Assembly (NCBI RefSeq): GCF_016805305.1
Contig: NZ_JAERQN010000002.1
Location: forward strand, 310,001 to 374,000
Reading direction: 5' to 3'
Source of the DNA: Falsiroseomonas ponticola
Lineage (GTDB): Bacteria > Pseudomonadota > Alphaproteobacteria > Acetobacterales > Acetobacteraceae
DNA length: 64,000 nt
The translations under genes and the position numbers were made by a program. Below the pieces are notes generated by a model. It worked only from the letters and a program-made list of their open reading frames with translations. It had not been told where the DNA came from and searched no databases. Position 1 is the first letter of the stretch; every line of letters begins with the position of its first letter. Below, one piece after another: positions 6,661-15,288 of this stretch.

Positions 6661-9510
6661 GTGATGGATACGCTGACCTCCACCCTGCCGCTCGATCCGG
6701 TGGATCGCCGCTTCCAGCAGCCGCCGCGCAGCCTGGCGGAACCCGGCGCCTTCTGGGTGCTGGAGGGGGGCGAGGCCGACCTCTTCGCCGCCGTGGCGGG
6801 GCTGGAGGACGATGTCGCGCCGCCCGGCCCCTACCTCTTCGTCGGGCGGCTGGAGGCCGGCAGCCTCGTCGTCGGCCATGCGCCCGACATCGAATGCCTG
6901 GTGATCCGGCCGGGCGCGGGCGCCATGCTGCGCCGCCTGCCGCAGCCCGCCGCGCTGGGCGGGTCTGAGGCGGTGCTGGAGGCGATGCAGGGCTGGGCCG
7001 GGATGCTGGCCCAGGGGCTCGGCGCGCGGCTCTGGCGGCCTTCCAACATCGACCGCGTGGCGCGGCCGGGGCGCGTGCTGCAGCTGGCGGACCGGCAATC
7101 CGCCACCACGCGGGGCAGCGGCGCCTGGCTGCGGCTGCCGGCGCAGGGCGCCATGCTGCTGGGGCTGGAGCCCGTCTCCGGCCTGATGCCGCTGCCGCCG
7201 CAGGGCTGGATCGTCGCCGGTTCGGCCTTCGAGGCGCCGGTCTTCGCGGGGGTGGCGCCGGAGGCGATGGAGGAGGCGGCGGCCGGCATCGCCGCCTTCA
7301 CCGATGCCTGCGTCGCCATGCTGCCCGGGCTGCGCAGCCTGGCGGAGATCGACGAGAGCGGGCGGCTGGAACAGCGCGCGCGGCAGGACCGGGAGGCCGA
7401 GGGCCGCACCGCCGGCATCGCCGCCGCGCTGCTGCACGCGCCGGCGCCGCCCGATGCCGAGGCGGCCGGCGATGCGGCGGCGGAGCCGCTGTTCCTGGCC
7501 ATGGTGGCGGTCGCCAAGGCGGCCGGGCTGCGCCCGCGCATCACGCGGCCGACGCGGCTGCGGGAACAGGACATCGACACGCCGCCGACCATGGAGGAGA
7601 TCGCGCGTGCCTCCGGCCTGCGGCTGCGGCAGGTGGCGCTGCCGGCGGATTGGTGGAAGCGCGACCTCGGCCCGCTGCTGGGGCAGGAGGAGGGGGGCGA
7701 GGCGGTGGCGCTGCTGCGCCGTGGCGGCGGCTATGTGGTGGAACGGCCCGGCGCCGCGCCGCGCGCCGTGACGGCCGCCGTGGCGGCCGCGCTGGTGCCG
7801 CGCGCCTGGACGCTGATCGAGCCGCTGCCCGACCAGCCGCTGGCCTGGCCGCAGCTGCAGAACTTCGTCACCCCGCAGGGGCCGGACAAGGCGCTGGCGC
7901 TTGGCGCGGCCATCATCGGCGCCTTCCTCGGCCTCGGCATGCCGGTGGCCATGTCCTTCGCCACCGGCTCCCTCATCCCCGGCGGCAACCGCTTCGGGCT
8001 GGTGGAGCTGGGCATCGCGCTGGCCTGTGTCGGGCTGGCGAATTTCGTCGTGCAGATGGCGGGCGACATCGCCAAGCACCGCATGACGGCGGCCATGGAG
8101 GCGCCGCTGCACGCCGCGCTGTGGGACCGGCTGCTGCGGCTGCCCATCCCGGTGCTGCGGCGGCACAACCCCTCCGAACTCGCCTCCCGCCTCGGCGTCG
8201 CGCTGGCGGTGCCGCTGGGGCGCAAGACCTACCGGCTGGCGGTGATCGGCGGCGTGGCGACCCTGGTCACGGCCATGGCGGCGCTCTTCGCCTATATCCC
8301 GCTGGCCGCCGTGGTGGCGCTGCCGCTGGTGCTGGCGCAGCTCGGCCTGTCCATCACCGCGGGGTTCCTGAAGACGCGCGCCCATGCGGCGCGGCTGGCG
8401 CAGACCGGGGCGGCGGATGCGCTGGCGATCGAGGCGGTGGGCGGCATCACCAAGCTGCGCCTGGCCGGGGGCGAGCAGCGGCTGCTGGCGCGCTGGGCGG
8501 AACGCTTCATGGCGCTGCGCGGCAGCAAGCTGGCGGAGGAGCATGTGGAGACCTGGCATGCCGCGGCTTCCGCCTGCCTGACCTTCATCGCGCTCGGCCT
8601 GCTGTTCCTGGTCTTCGCCTCGGGCGATCCCGGTGCCAAGCCGGCGGTGGTCGGCTTCCTGATGGCCTTCATGATCGCCCATGGCGCGGCGGCCGGGCTG
8701 GGCGCCGCCTTCATCGGCTTCCACCCCGTGCACGCCATGCGGGACTTCGCCGCGCCCCTGATGCAGTCCCTGCCGGAAGCGACGGCGGGGCGGATCGACC
8801 CCGGGCGCCTGTCCGGGCGCATCGAATTGTCCAACGTCGCCTTCGCCTATGAAGGGGCGGAGCAGCCGGTGTTCCGCGGCCTGTCGATGGAGATCGAGCC
8901 CGGCGAATGCGTCGCCATCATCGGCCGCTCCGGCTGCGGCAAATCGACGCTGGTGCGGCTGCTGCTGGGGCTGGAGCGCCCGCATTTCGGCGCCGTGGCC
9001 TATGACGGGCAGGACCTCGCCTCGCTCGACCTCGGCCTGCTGCGGCGGCGGATCGGCACGGTGATGCAGGGGGCGACGCTGCCGCCCGGCGCGCTGATCG
9101 ACACGCTGCGCGGCTTCAGCGACGCGAGCGAGGCGCAGATCTGGCAGGCGCTGGAAGGGGCCGCGATCGCGGAGGATGTGCGGGCCATGCCGCTCGGCCT
9201 GCGCACGCCGATCGCCGATGCGGCGCAGGTGCTGTCGGGCGGGCAGGTGCAGCGGCTGCTGCTGGCCCGCGCGCTGGTGAACCGGCCGGACGTGCTGGTG
9301 CTGGACGAGGCGACCAGCGCGCTGGACCCCGCGACCCAGGCGGTGACGACGCGCACCGTGGCCGCCATGACCTGCACGCGGATCGTCATCGCGCACCGGC
9401 TGGAGACGATCCGCGGCGCCGACCGCATCCTGGTGATCGAGGATGGGCGCGTCGCCCATGCCGGCACCTTCGCGGAGCTGGCCGAGGCGGGGGTGATCGA
9501 GGCGGGGTAG
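6661..9510 (+). CDS. NHLM-type second ABC exporter subunit (permease/ATPase)
   Basis: The 949-residue product starts two bases after the previous stop (GTG 6661, or ATG 6664). It has a long N-terminal soluble region with a cNMP-binding-like or cupin-like beta segment near residues 20-120, then a C39-like domain that lacks the catalytic motif, about six membrane helices between residues 415 and 690, and an ATPase domain. Walker A GRSGCGKST lies near 755, LSGGQ near 858 and VLVLDEATSAL near 878. This layout fits the ABC2 partner of NHLM peptide exporters, which probably pairs with the C39 exporter. The downstream neighbour is convergent, so this is the last gene of the locus. Confidence 0.88.
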   Translation: MMDTLTSTLPLDPVDRRFQQPPRSLAEPGAFWVLEGGEADLFAAVAGLEDDVAPPGPYLFVGRLEAGSLVVGHAPDIECLVIRPGAGAMLRRLPQPAALGGSEAVLEAMQGWAGMLAQGLGARLWRPSNIDRVARPGRVLQLADRQSATTRGSGAWLRLPAQGAMLLGLEPVSGLMPLPPQGWIVAGSAFEAPVFAGVAPEAMEEAAAGIAAFTDACVAMLPGLRSLAEIDESGRLEQRARQDREAEGRTAGIAAALLHAPAPPDAEAAGDAAAEPLFLAMVAVAKAAGLRPRITRPTRLREQDIDTPPTMEEIARASGLRLRQVALPADWWKRDLGPLLGQEEGGEAVALLRRGGGYVVERPGAAPRAVTAAVAAALVPRAWTLIEPLPDQPLAWPQLQNFVTPQGPDKALALGAAIIGAFLGLGMPVAMSFATGSLIPGGNRFGLVELGIALACVGLANFVVQMAGDIAKHRMTAAMEAPLHAALWDRLLRLPIPVLRRHNPSELASRLGVALAVPLGRKTYRLAVIGGVATLVTAMAALFAYIPLAAVVALPLVLAQLGLSITAGFLKTRAHAARLAQTGAADALAIEAVGGITKLRLAGGEQRLLARWAERFMALRGSKLAEEHVETWHAAASACLTFIALGLLFLVFASGDPGAKPAVVGFLMAFMIAHGAAAGLGAAFIGFHPVHAMRDFAAPLMQSLPEATAGRIDPGRLSGRIELSNVAFAYEGAEQPVFRGLSMEIEPGECVAIIGRSGCGKSTLVRLLLGLERPHFGAVAYDGQDLASLDLGLLRRRIGTVMQGATLPPGALIDTLRGFSDASEAQIWQALEGAAIAEDVRAMPLGLRTPIADAAQVLSGGQVQRLLLARALVNRPDVLVLDEATSALDPATQAVTTRTVAAMTCTRIVIAHRLETIRGADRILVIEDGRVAHAGTFAELAEAGVIEAG

Positions 9511-9517
9511 GCGCCAG

Positions 9518-9531
9518 GCGGCCGGGGCCGC
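9518..9531. terminator. Short GC hairpin between convergent genes
   Basis: GCGGCC and GGCCGC arms with a 2-nt spacer lie between the ABC gene and the convergent TRIC gene. There is no T-run and the loop is very tight, so this is only a weak terminator candidate. Confidence 0.25.
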
Positions 9532-9551
9532 GAGTCAGTCCAAGCGCGCGG

Positions 9552-10199
9552 TCAGCGGGCGTCCGGATAATCCCGCGCCGGGCGCGGCCGGAAGGGCGGC
9601 AGGGACCAGCCGCGCCACAGGGCCACGCCGCGCAGCCCGAAGCCGATGGCGATGCCGGCCGTCAGCGCCACGTCGCGCGGCAGCGGCGCCAGCCGCAGCG
9701 TGACATAGGCGGCGGCGGCGGCCATGGCGGCGGTGATGTAGATCTCCTTCCGCAGGATCAGCGGCAATTCGTTGCAGACCACGTCGCGGATGATGCCGCC
9801 CGCCGTCGCCGTGACGGCGCCGAGCAGCACGGCGGCCCAGGGGTTGGCGCCGGCGATCAGCGCGATCTCCGCCCCCAGCACGGCATAGAGGGCGAGGCCC
9901 ACCGCATCCGCCCAGAGCAGCGCCTTGAAGCGGCTTTCCACCCGGTGGGCGAAGAAGAAGACCAGGATGGCGGTGGCCGCCGCGATGGCCGGCAGCTCCG
10001 GCGCCTTCAGCCAGAAGATCGGCGTGCGGCCCAGCAGCAGGTCCCGCACCGTGCCGCCGCCGAAGCCGGTGATGACGCCGATCAGCACGAAGCCCACGAT
10101 GTCCATCTGCTTCCGGCTGGCGACCAGCGCGCCGGAAGCGGCGAAGACGGCGATGCCCAGCAGGTCGAGGACCCGCAGCGCCGTGTCGAAGCTGCCCAA
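9552..10199 (-). CDS. Trimeric intracellular cation (TRIC/UPF0126) channel family protein
   Basis: The 215-residue protein has about seven hydrophobic helices in two similar halves, with the family motifs GGGTVRDLLLG and ATAGGIIRDV. TRIC/UPF0126 proteins form trimeric cation-permeable channels in the inner membrane; the physiological role in bacteria is unclear. The start is a TTG at 10199, only a few bases after the MFS stop, with GGCGGAA upstream, so the gene is probably co-transcribed with the MFS gene. Confidence 0.88.
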   Translation of the reverse strand: MGSFDTALRVLDLLGIAVFAASGALVASRKQMDIVGFVLIGVITGFGGGTVRDLLLGRTPIFWLKAPELPAIAAATAILVFFFAHRVESRFKALLWADAVGLALYAVLGAEIALIAGANPWAAVLLGAVTATAGGIIRDVVCNELPLILRKEIYITAAMAAAAAYVTLRLAPLPRDVALTAGIAIGFGLRGVALWRGWSLPPFRPRPARDYPDAR

Positions 10200-10203
10200 G
10201 CGC

Positions 10204-11424
10204 CTATTCCGCCGCCACGGGCATGGCGCGGGCGCGCATCGCCGCGCCCTGGGCGCTGCCCATGCAGAACAGCGACGCCACCAGCAGCGCGGCCGCCAGC
10301 GGGAAGACCAGCCAGGCGAGGCCGAGGTCGATCAGCCAGCCGAAGGGCACCGGCGTGATGGCGCCACCCAGCGGCAGGCCGGAGGAGACGAAGCCGAAGA
10401 CCTTGCCCATCTGGCCGGGTGGGATGGCGTTCTTCAGCATCACGTCGCGCGGCGTGCGCGACGACCCCATCAGCAGGCCGGAGGCGGCGGCGACCGCCGG
10501 CAGCAGCCATTCCGGCATCGGCACCAGGCCGAGCGAGAGCAGCAGCGCGGCGGAGGCGATGGTGGTGGACACCACGAAGACCAGGTGGCGCGTGGATTTG
10601 TCCGCGAACCAGCCGCCCACCAGCGTGCCGCCCGTGGCGCCCACCATGTAGGCCGTCAGCGCGAGGGAGGCGACCGCCACCGGCGTGCCCCAGAGCTTGC
10701 CCAGCACCGTGATGGACCAGGCCTGGATGGCGCTGCCCGCCATGGAGGAGAGCAGGAAGAAGGCGAAGAACAGCAGGATGGGGCGGGAGAGCAGCAATTC
10801 CCGCCCGCCGGGCCCGGCCTTGCGGTCCTTGGGCTTCGCCTGGTCCTTCAGGATGCGCCCTTGCCACAGGATGGCCAGCACCACCGGCACGCCGGCCAGG
10901 CCCAGCAGCAGCAGCACCATGCGCCAATCCATCACCAGCAGCATGGCCGCCACCACCGGCGGGCCGGCGGCGAAGCCGAGATTGCCGGTGAAGGTGTGCA
11001 TGGCGAAGGCGCGGCCGATGCGGGACGGGTGGATGGAGGCGCCGAGGATGGCATAGTCCGCGGGGTGGATCACGGAATTGCCGACGCCGGACAGGATCGC
11101 CAGCAGCAGGATGGCCCAGTAGCCCGGCGCGAAGGCCATGGCGGCGATGGAGAGCGCCATCAGCAGCACGCCGCCCAGCAGGAAGGGCATGGCGCCATGC
11201 CGGTCCACCAGGAAGCCCACCGGCGTCTGCAGCGCCGCCGTGACGGCCGCCATCAGCGCGACCGCGAGGCCGAGCGTGGCGAAGGAGACGCCGAATTCCG
11301 CCTGCCACACCAGGAAGAGCGGCGGCAGGCAGAGCATGTAGAAATGGCTGAGGAAGTGGCCCGTGCCGATCAGCGCCAGGACCCGGGCATCGTGATGGGG
11401 GTGGTCGGCGGCGTCGGCCTGCAT
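10204..11424 (-). CDS. MFS transporter, fosmidomycin-resistance-like
   Basis: The 406-residue protein has 12 predicted membrane helices. The early motif GHFLSHFYMLCLPPLF and the loop VGFLVDRHGAMPFLLGG are typical of Fsr/YnfM-like major facilitator drug or metabolite exporters. The ATG at 11424 is preferred because GGAG lies nine bases upstream; the longer frame to 11481 adds an Arg/Ala-rich stretch unlike a transporter N-terminus. A LysR regulator gene lies 80 bases upstream on the same strand and could regulate it. The substrate cannot be read from the sequence. Confidence 0.85.
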   Translation of the reverse strand: MQADAADHPHHDARVLALIGTGHFLSHFYMLCLPPLFLVWQAEFGVSFATLGLAVALMAAVTAALQTPVGFLVDRHGAMPFLLGGVLLMALSIAAMAFAPGYWAILLLAILSGVGNSVIHPADYAILGASIHPSRIGRAFAMHTFTGNLGFAAGPPVVAAMLLVMDWRMVLLLLGLAGVPVVLAILWQGRILKDQAKPKDRKAGPGGRELLLSRPILLFFAFFLLSSMAGSAIQAWSITVLGKLWGTPVAVASLALTAYMVGATGGTLVGGWFADKSTRHLVFVVSTTIASAALLLSLGLVPMPEWLLPAVAAASGLLMGSSRTPRDVMLKNAIPPGQMGKVFGFVSSGLPLGGAITPVPFGWLIDLGLAWLVFPLAAALLVASLFCMGSAQGAAMRARAMPVAAE

Positions 11425-11504
11425 GCGGGGTGGCTCCGGGTCTCGCGCGCCACGCTGCGCCGCGCCCCCGCGCGCGGTCAATCGCCACGCGCGCAGGGCT
11501 GCCC

Positions 11505-12353
11505 CTACTCCCGCAGGCTGTCGCGGATCAGCCCGACCAGCGGCGCCACCACCTGGCTGCGGCCGGTCTCGTCGCCGAAGACCGCCATCTCCACCACGCC
11601 GAGCGGCGGCAGGCCCGGCACCTCCCGCAGCCCGGGGGGGAAGCCGCTGCGGCCGAGCACGGTCAGCGCGAAGCCCGCCTGGGCGGCGGCGGCCAGGCCC
11701 AGCAGGCTGTCGCAGGTGAAGACGGCCTCGAACCCCAGCCCCGCCCGCGCCAGGGCGGCCAGGGCGCGTTCGCGGAACATGCAGCCTTCCGGCAGCAGGG
11801 CGAGCGGCAGGGGCCGCCCCCCCGGCGGCTGCCAGTCCGGCGCCGCGGCCCAGACCACCGTCTCCGTCCAGATGGCGACGCCGGCCGTCTCCCCATCCCG
11901 CCGCTTGCCCAGCACCAGGTCGAGCCCGCCGCGCGCCTGCTTGGCGCGGAGTTCGTGGCTGCGGCCCACCTCCACCTCCAGCCGCACCTCGGGATAGGTG
12001 GTGGCGAAGCGGGCCAGCATGGGGGCCAGGCTGCGGGGGACGAAATGATCGGCGACGCCAAGCCGCAGCCTGCCCGCGACGGGGGGCGCCACCAGGCGGC
12101 GCACGGCCTCGTCATTCAGGGCCAGCATGCGGCGCGCATAGGCCAGCAGCGTCTCCCCCTCCCGCGTCAGGGCCACGCGGCGGCTGGTGCGCTGGAAGAC
12201 GGGGCGGCGGACCAGATCCTCCAGCCGCTTGATCTTGAGCGAGACGGCGGATTGGGTCAGGCCGAGCGCGGTGCCGGCCGCGGTGAAGCCGCCCTGCTCC
12301 GCCACCGTGACGAAGCAGCGCAGCAGGTCGAGGTCGAGGTCCGGTATCCGCAT
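11505..12353 (-). CDS. LysR-family transcriptional regulator
   Basis: The N-terminal winged helix is clear (LLRCFVTVAEQGGFTAAGTA followed by LTQSAVSLKIKRLE) and is followed by an effector-binding domain with a LysR-type core (RLRLGVADHFVPRSLAPML). The product is 282 residues from ATG 12353, which begins the usual MRIPDLDLDLLR start. A TTG at 12389 would add twelve residues. It may control the MFS/TRIC pair downstream; no operator was identified. Confidence 0.9.
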   Translation of the reverse strand: MRIPDLDLDLLRCFVTVAEQGGFTAAGTALGLTQSAVSLKIKRLEDLVRRPVFQRTSRRVALTREGETLLAYARRMLALNDEAVRRLVAPPVAGRLRLGVADHFVPRSLAPMLARFATTYPEVRLEVEVGRSHELRAKQARGGLDLVLGKRRDGETAGVAIWTETVVWAAAPDWQPPGGRPLPLALLPEGCMFRERALAALARAGLGFEAVFTCDSLLGLAAAAQAGFALTVLGRSGFPPGLREVPGLPPLGVVEMAVFGDETGRSQVVAPLVGLIRDSLRE

Positions 12354-12457
12354 TCCCTTCAATATCGCCAATGGATCCGGGGCGATCAATGAAGGGCGCG
12401 CATGAAAAAGGGCGCGGCAGGTTGCCCCGCCGCGCCCCTCACCGATCGCCGGGGCGA

Positions 12458-13156
12458 TCAGATCTCCTCGTCGTAGCCGCCGCCGCCGGCGTCCTCGTAG
12501 CCGCCATTGTCATAGGCCTGGGCGTCGTCGCCATAGGTGGGCGCGTCGCTGGCCGCGGCACCCGGATCCGTCCAGGGGGAGGCGCCCGCCGCATCGCCGG
12601 CCGTGGGGGCCGCCGCCTGCGCCGCGCCGCCGCCGAAGGCGGACATCAGCGCATTGCCCAGCATCAGGCCGCCCGCGACGCCGACCGCCGTCATCATCGC
12701 GGTGCCGAGGAAGCCGCGGCCGCCGCCCTGCTGCATGGCGGCCGGGTTGTAGCCCGGCGGATACTGCGGCTGCGGGCGGGGCGGCATCGGCGCGGGGCGC
12801 GCGCCGCCGCCGAACATGCCGCCGAACATGCCGCGGTTCTGCGCCGCCTGGCCCTGGCGCTGGGCGTTCTCCAGCTCCCACTCCAGCTGCTGGATGCGGT
12901 TCTGCATCTCGACCAGCGCGTGCTCCTGCACGAAGGCGGTCTGGGTGATGCGGTAGCGCGCTTCCGGGTAGCGGTTGAACAGGTCCGCGATCAGCGCATC
13001 GGCTTCCCGGTCCACCGGGGGCAGCGGCGGGGTGGCCTGCTGCTGCTGGCCGCCGAACGCGCCCCAGGGCGAGGCCGGGCGCGCCGGCGCCGCGTTCGCC
13101 GCGCCGCTCACCCGCTCCACATAGCCGGTGATGATCCGGCGTTCCTCGTCCGTCAT
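12458..13156 (-). CDS. DUF2076 domain-containing protein
   Basis: The 232-residue protein begins MTDEERRIITGYVERV and contains the DUF2076 signature in which paired helices (ADALIADLFNRYPEARYRIT, then a QEHALVEMQNRIQQLEWEL coiled coil) precede a Gly/Ala-rich GMFGGMFGGG segment and a hydrophobic helix (near FLGTAMMTAVGVAGGLMLG). The tail is Gly/Tyr/Asp-rich and acidic. Function is unknown; the family is common in alpha- and gammaproteobacteria and is predicted to be membrane-associated. It is transcribed alone. Confidence 0.85.
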   Translation of the reverse strand: MTDEERRIITGYVERVSGAANAAPARPASPWGAFGGQQQQATPPLPPVDREADALIADLFNRYPEARYRITQTAFVQEHALVEMQNRIQQLEWELENAQRQGQAAQNRGMFGGMFGGGARPAPMPPRPQPQYPPGYNPAAMQQGGGRGFLGTAMMTAVGVAGGLMLGNALMSAFGGGAAQAAAPTAGDAAGASPWTDPGAAASDAPTYGDDAQAYDNGGYEDAGGGGYDEEI

Positions 13157-13322
13157 GTCTCTCTCGTTCCCTGTCAGGAAGGCCGGCCGCGGGGCGGTCC
13201 GGGCGGGCGGGGTGGGGCCGGCGGGTTGCCCGCTTCACCTTACCGGCATGTAACCTGCCGCCGAAGGTGGCCCAGCGGGGGCCCGTTTTCAAGCGGGGGA
13301 GGGCGTATCGAAGCGTGACGGT

Positions 13323-13751
13323 TCAGGGACCGATCCGGGCCGGCAGGCCGAGCCGCCGCCATTCGATCGCGGGGCAGCGATCCATCACCACCGTGAGCCC
13401 CGCCGCCCGTGCCCGTGCCGCCGCCGCTTCGTCCACCACGCCGAGCTGCAGCCAGACGGAGCGGGCGCCGAGGGCGATCGCCTCATCCACCACGGCGCCG
13501 GCTTCCGCGCTGCGGCGGAAGATGTCCACCATGTCGAGCGGCGCGGCATCGGCCAGGCGGGCGGCCACCGGGCGGCCCTGGATCGCCTGGCCCGGCAGGG
13601 TCGGGTTCACCGGCGTCGCCTCATAGCCCCGCGCCAGCAGGAAGCCGAGGACGCCGTGGCTCGGCCGGTCGGGCCGGTCGGAGGCGCCGACCACGGCGAT
13701 GCGCCGGGTCTTCAGCAGCAGGTCGCGGATGGTGTCGTCGGTCGTCGTCAT
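13323..13751 (-). CDS. CoA-binding (Rossmann) domain protein, YccU-like
   Basis: The 142-residue protein is a single CoA_binding_2 domain: RRIAVVGASDRPDRPSHGV is the nucleotide-binding turn and YEATPVNPTLPGQAIQG the typical second motif. The family resembles the N-terminal domain of succinyl-CoA synthetase alpha, but its role is not established. ATG 13751 is chosen over the longer frame because it begins just before the domain, and the region upstream reads as shadow of the opposite strand. Confidence 0.88.
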   Translation of the reverse strand: MTTTDDTIRDLLLKTRRIAVVGASDRPDRPSHGVLGFLLARGYEATPVNPTLPGQAIQGRPVAARLADAAPLDMVDIFRRSAEAGAVVDEAIALGARSVWLQLGVVDEAAAARARAAGLTVVMDRCPAIEWRRLGLPARIGP

Positions 13752-13855
13752 GGCGGTGTTCTGCGCCCTTCGCCGCGGGCCGGGAAGGGTGGCCGCGAAG
13801 CGGATGAAACAATGCCGCGATTGCCCGGTTTCCGCCGCGCGCGGAATGATGCCGC

Positions 13856-14830
13856 ATGCGCCTGCTCCTGCTCCTCGCCGCCCTGCTGCTTGCCACCCCG
13901 GCTGCCGCGCAGCCGCGCCCGGCACCCGATGTCGCCGGCGGGCGGGACCATCCGCTGGTCGGGCGCTACGAGGGGTCCTTCATCCGCCACTACCGCGCGC
14001 GGGACTATGACGAGTTCCGCATGATCAACCGCCCCGTCTTCGGCCGCGACACGCGGGAGACGGGGTCGCGCGTGAATGACCGCAATTCCACCCCCGTCTC
14101 CGGCCGCGCCTTCCGGCTTCGCTATGAGGGGCCGGAGGGGCGATCGCCGCTCGAGGTCATGCGCAACCACCAGGAGAAGCTGGCGGCGGGCGGCTTCGAG
14201 ACGATCTTCGCCTGCCGCGCCCAGGAATGCGGCGACCGGTCCGATTTCTGGTTCGCGGTGGTGGAGGGCGTACAGGGCCCGGGGCCGGGCCTGGCGCCGG
14301 GCTGGGAGAACCAGCTCTACACGCTGGCCAGGCTGGCGCGGCCGGAGGGCGATGTGCATGTCGCGATCCTGGCGGTGGCGCAGGGGCAGCGGACGCAGGT
14401 GCTGGTGGATGTGGTGGAAAGCCGGCCGATGCAGGGCGGGCGCATCACCTTCGTCGATGCCTCCGCCATGCAGCAGGCGGTGGAGCGCACGGGGCGCGTC
14501 GCGCTCTATGGCATCCAGTTCGGCTTCGACAGCGCGGAGATCCTGCCCGCGTCCCGCCCGACGCTGGAGGAGATCGCGAAGTTCCTGCGCGCCAACCCCG
14601 CGATGAACGTCGTCGTCGCCGGGCATACGGATGGCCAGGGCGCCTTCGACTACAACGTCGCGCTTTCCACCCGCCGTGCCCAGGCGGTGGTGGCGGCGCT
14701 GACGCGGGACTGGGGCATCGCGGGCGGGCGGCTCACGCCCTTCGGCGCCGGCATGGCGGCGCCGGTCGCGAGCAACGACAATGATGCGGGCCGGCAGCAG
14801 AACCGGCGCGTGGAGATCGTGAAGCGGTAG
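13856..14830 (+). CDS. Exported DUF4892/OmpA-family protein
   Basis: The 324-residue precursor has a signal peptide (residues 1-19, ending TPAAAQ). An N-terminal DUF4892-like region follows (VGRYEGSFIRHYRARDYDEF), then a C-terminal OmpA peptidoglycan-binding domain from about residue 215, with FDSAEILPASRPTLEEIAKF, the GHTDGQG loop and NRRVEIVKR. It should be periplasmic or outer-membrane-associated and bind diaminopimelate in peptidoglycan. No lipobox is evident. It is transcribed away from the CoA-binding gene. Confidence 0.88.
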   Translation: MRLLLLLAALLLATPAAAQPRPAPDVAGGRDHPLVGRYEGSFIRHYRARDYDEFRMINRPVFGRDTRETGSRVNDRNSTPVSGRAFRLRYEGPEGRSPLEVMRNHQEKLAAGGFETIFACRAQECGDRSDFWFAVVEGVQGPGPGLAPGWENQLYTLARLARPEGDVHVAILAVAQGQRTQVLVDVVESRPMQGGRITFVDASAMQQAVERTGRVALYGIQFGFDSAEILPASRPTLEEIAKFLRANPAMNVVVAGHTDGQGAFDYNVALSTRRAQAVVAALTRDWGIAGGRLTPFGAGMAAPVASNDNDAGRQQNRRVEIVKR

Positions 14831-14889
14831 CCCTTCCCTCGCCCGGCAATCGGTTGCACGCTTCCCGTACCGATCCGAGAGGGAGCGTC

Positions 14890-15288
14890 ATGAGCCTGGT
14901 CGTCGAACACCTTGAGGGCACGGATTTCCAGAAATCCCGCGCCTTCTCCCCCGCCGTCATCACCTCCGGCGGCCGCACCGTCTGGCTCTCCGGCCAGACC
15001 GCGACGCAGGACCTGGACGGCAACGACATCAACTGGGATTTCGAGAAGCAGGTGCGCACCTGCTACGCGCTGATCGACCGCACGCTGCGGCGCGCGGGCG
15101 GCGACCTGTCGAGCCTCGTCTGGACCACGGTCTATATCCTCGACCCCCGCCATGGCGACCAGTTGGTGAAGCTGCGGGCGGAGCATTTCCCGGGGGGCAG
15201 ATTCCCGTGCAGCGCGCTGCTGACGGTCAGCGCCTTTGCGCGGCCGGGCATCGTGGTGGAGATCCAGGGCATCGGGGTGGTGCCATGA
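14890..15288 (+). CDS. RidA-family protein
   Basis: The 132-residue product shows the RidA/YjgF fold, with VWLSGQTATQDLDG, the central FEKQVRTCYALIDRTLRRAG helix and a C-terminal EIQGIGVVP. RidA proteins hydrolyse reactive enamine/imine intermediates, but subfamilies vary. The conserved C-terminal Arg of classical RidA is not obvious, so activity is uncertain. ATG 14890 has a strong GAGAGGGAG site just upstream, ruling out the TTG at 14854. Its stop overlaps the next ATG by four bases, coupling it to the Bug-type binding protein and suggesting a shared catabolic role. Confidence 0.88.
   Translation: MSLVVEHLEGTDFQKSRAFSPAVITSGGRTVWLSGQTATQDLDGNDINWDFEKQVRTCYALIDRTLRRAGGDLSSLVWTTVYILDPRHGDQLVKLRAEHFPGGRFPCSALLTVSAFARPGIVVEIQGIGVVP

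Noticed and set aside
6328..9459. A 1043-residue open frame on the minus strand opposite the second ABC gene
   Set aside because: It is a shadow of the strong plus-strand ABC gene. Its Arg/His/Gln/Pro-rich translation has no domain, and GC-rich third positions keep opposite frames open. The same applies to the 779-residue minus frame at 1983-4322 and other long antisense frames.
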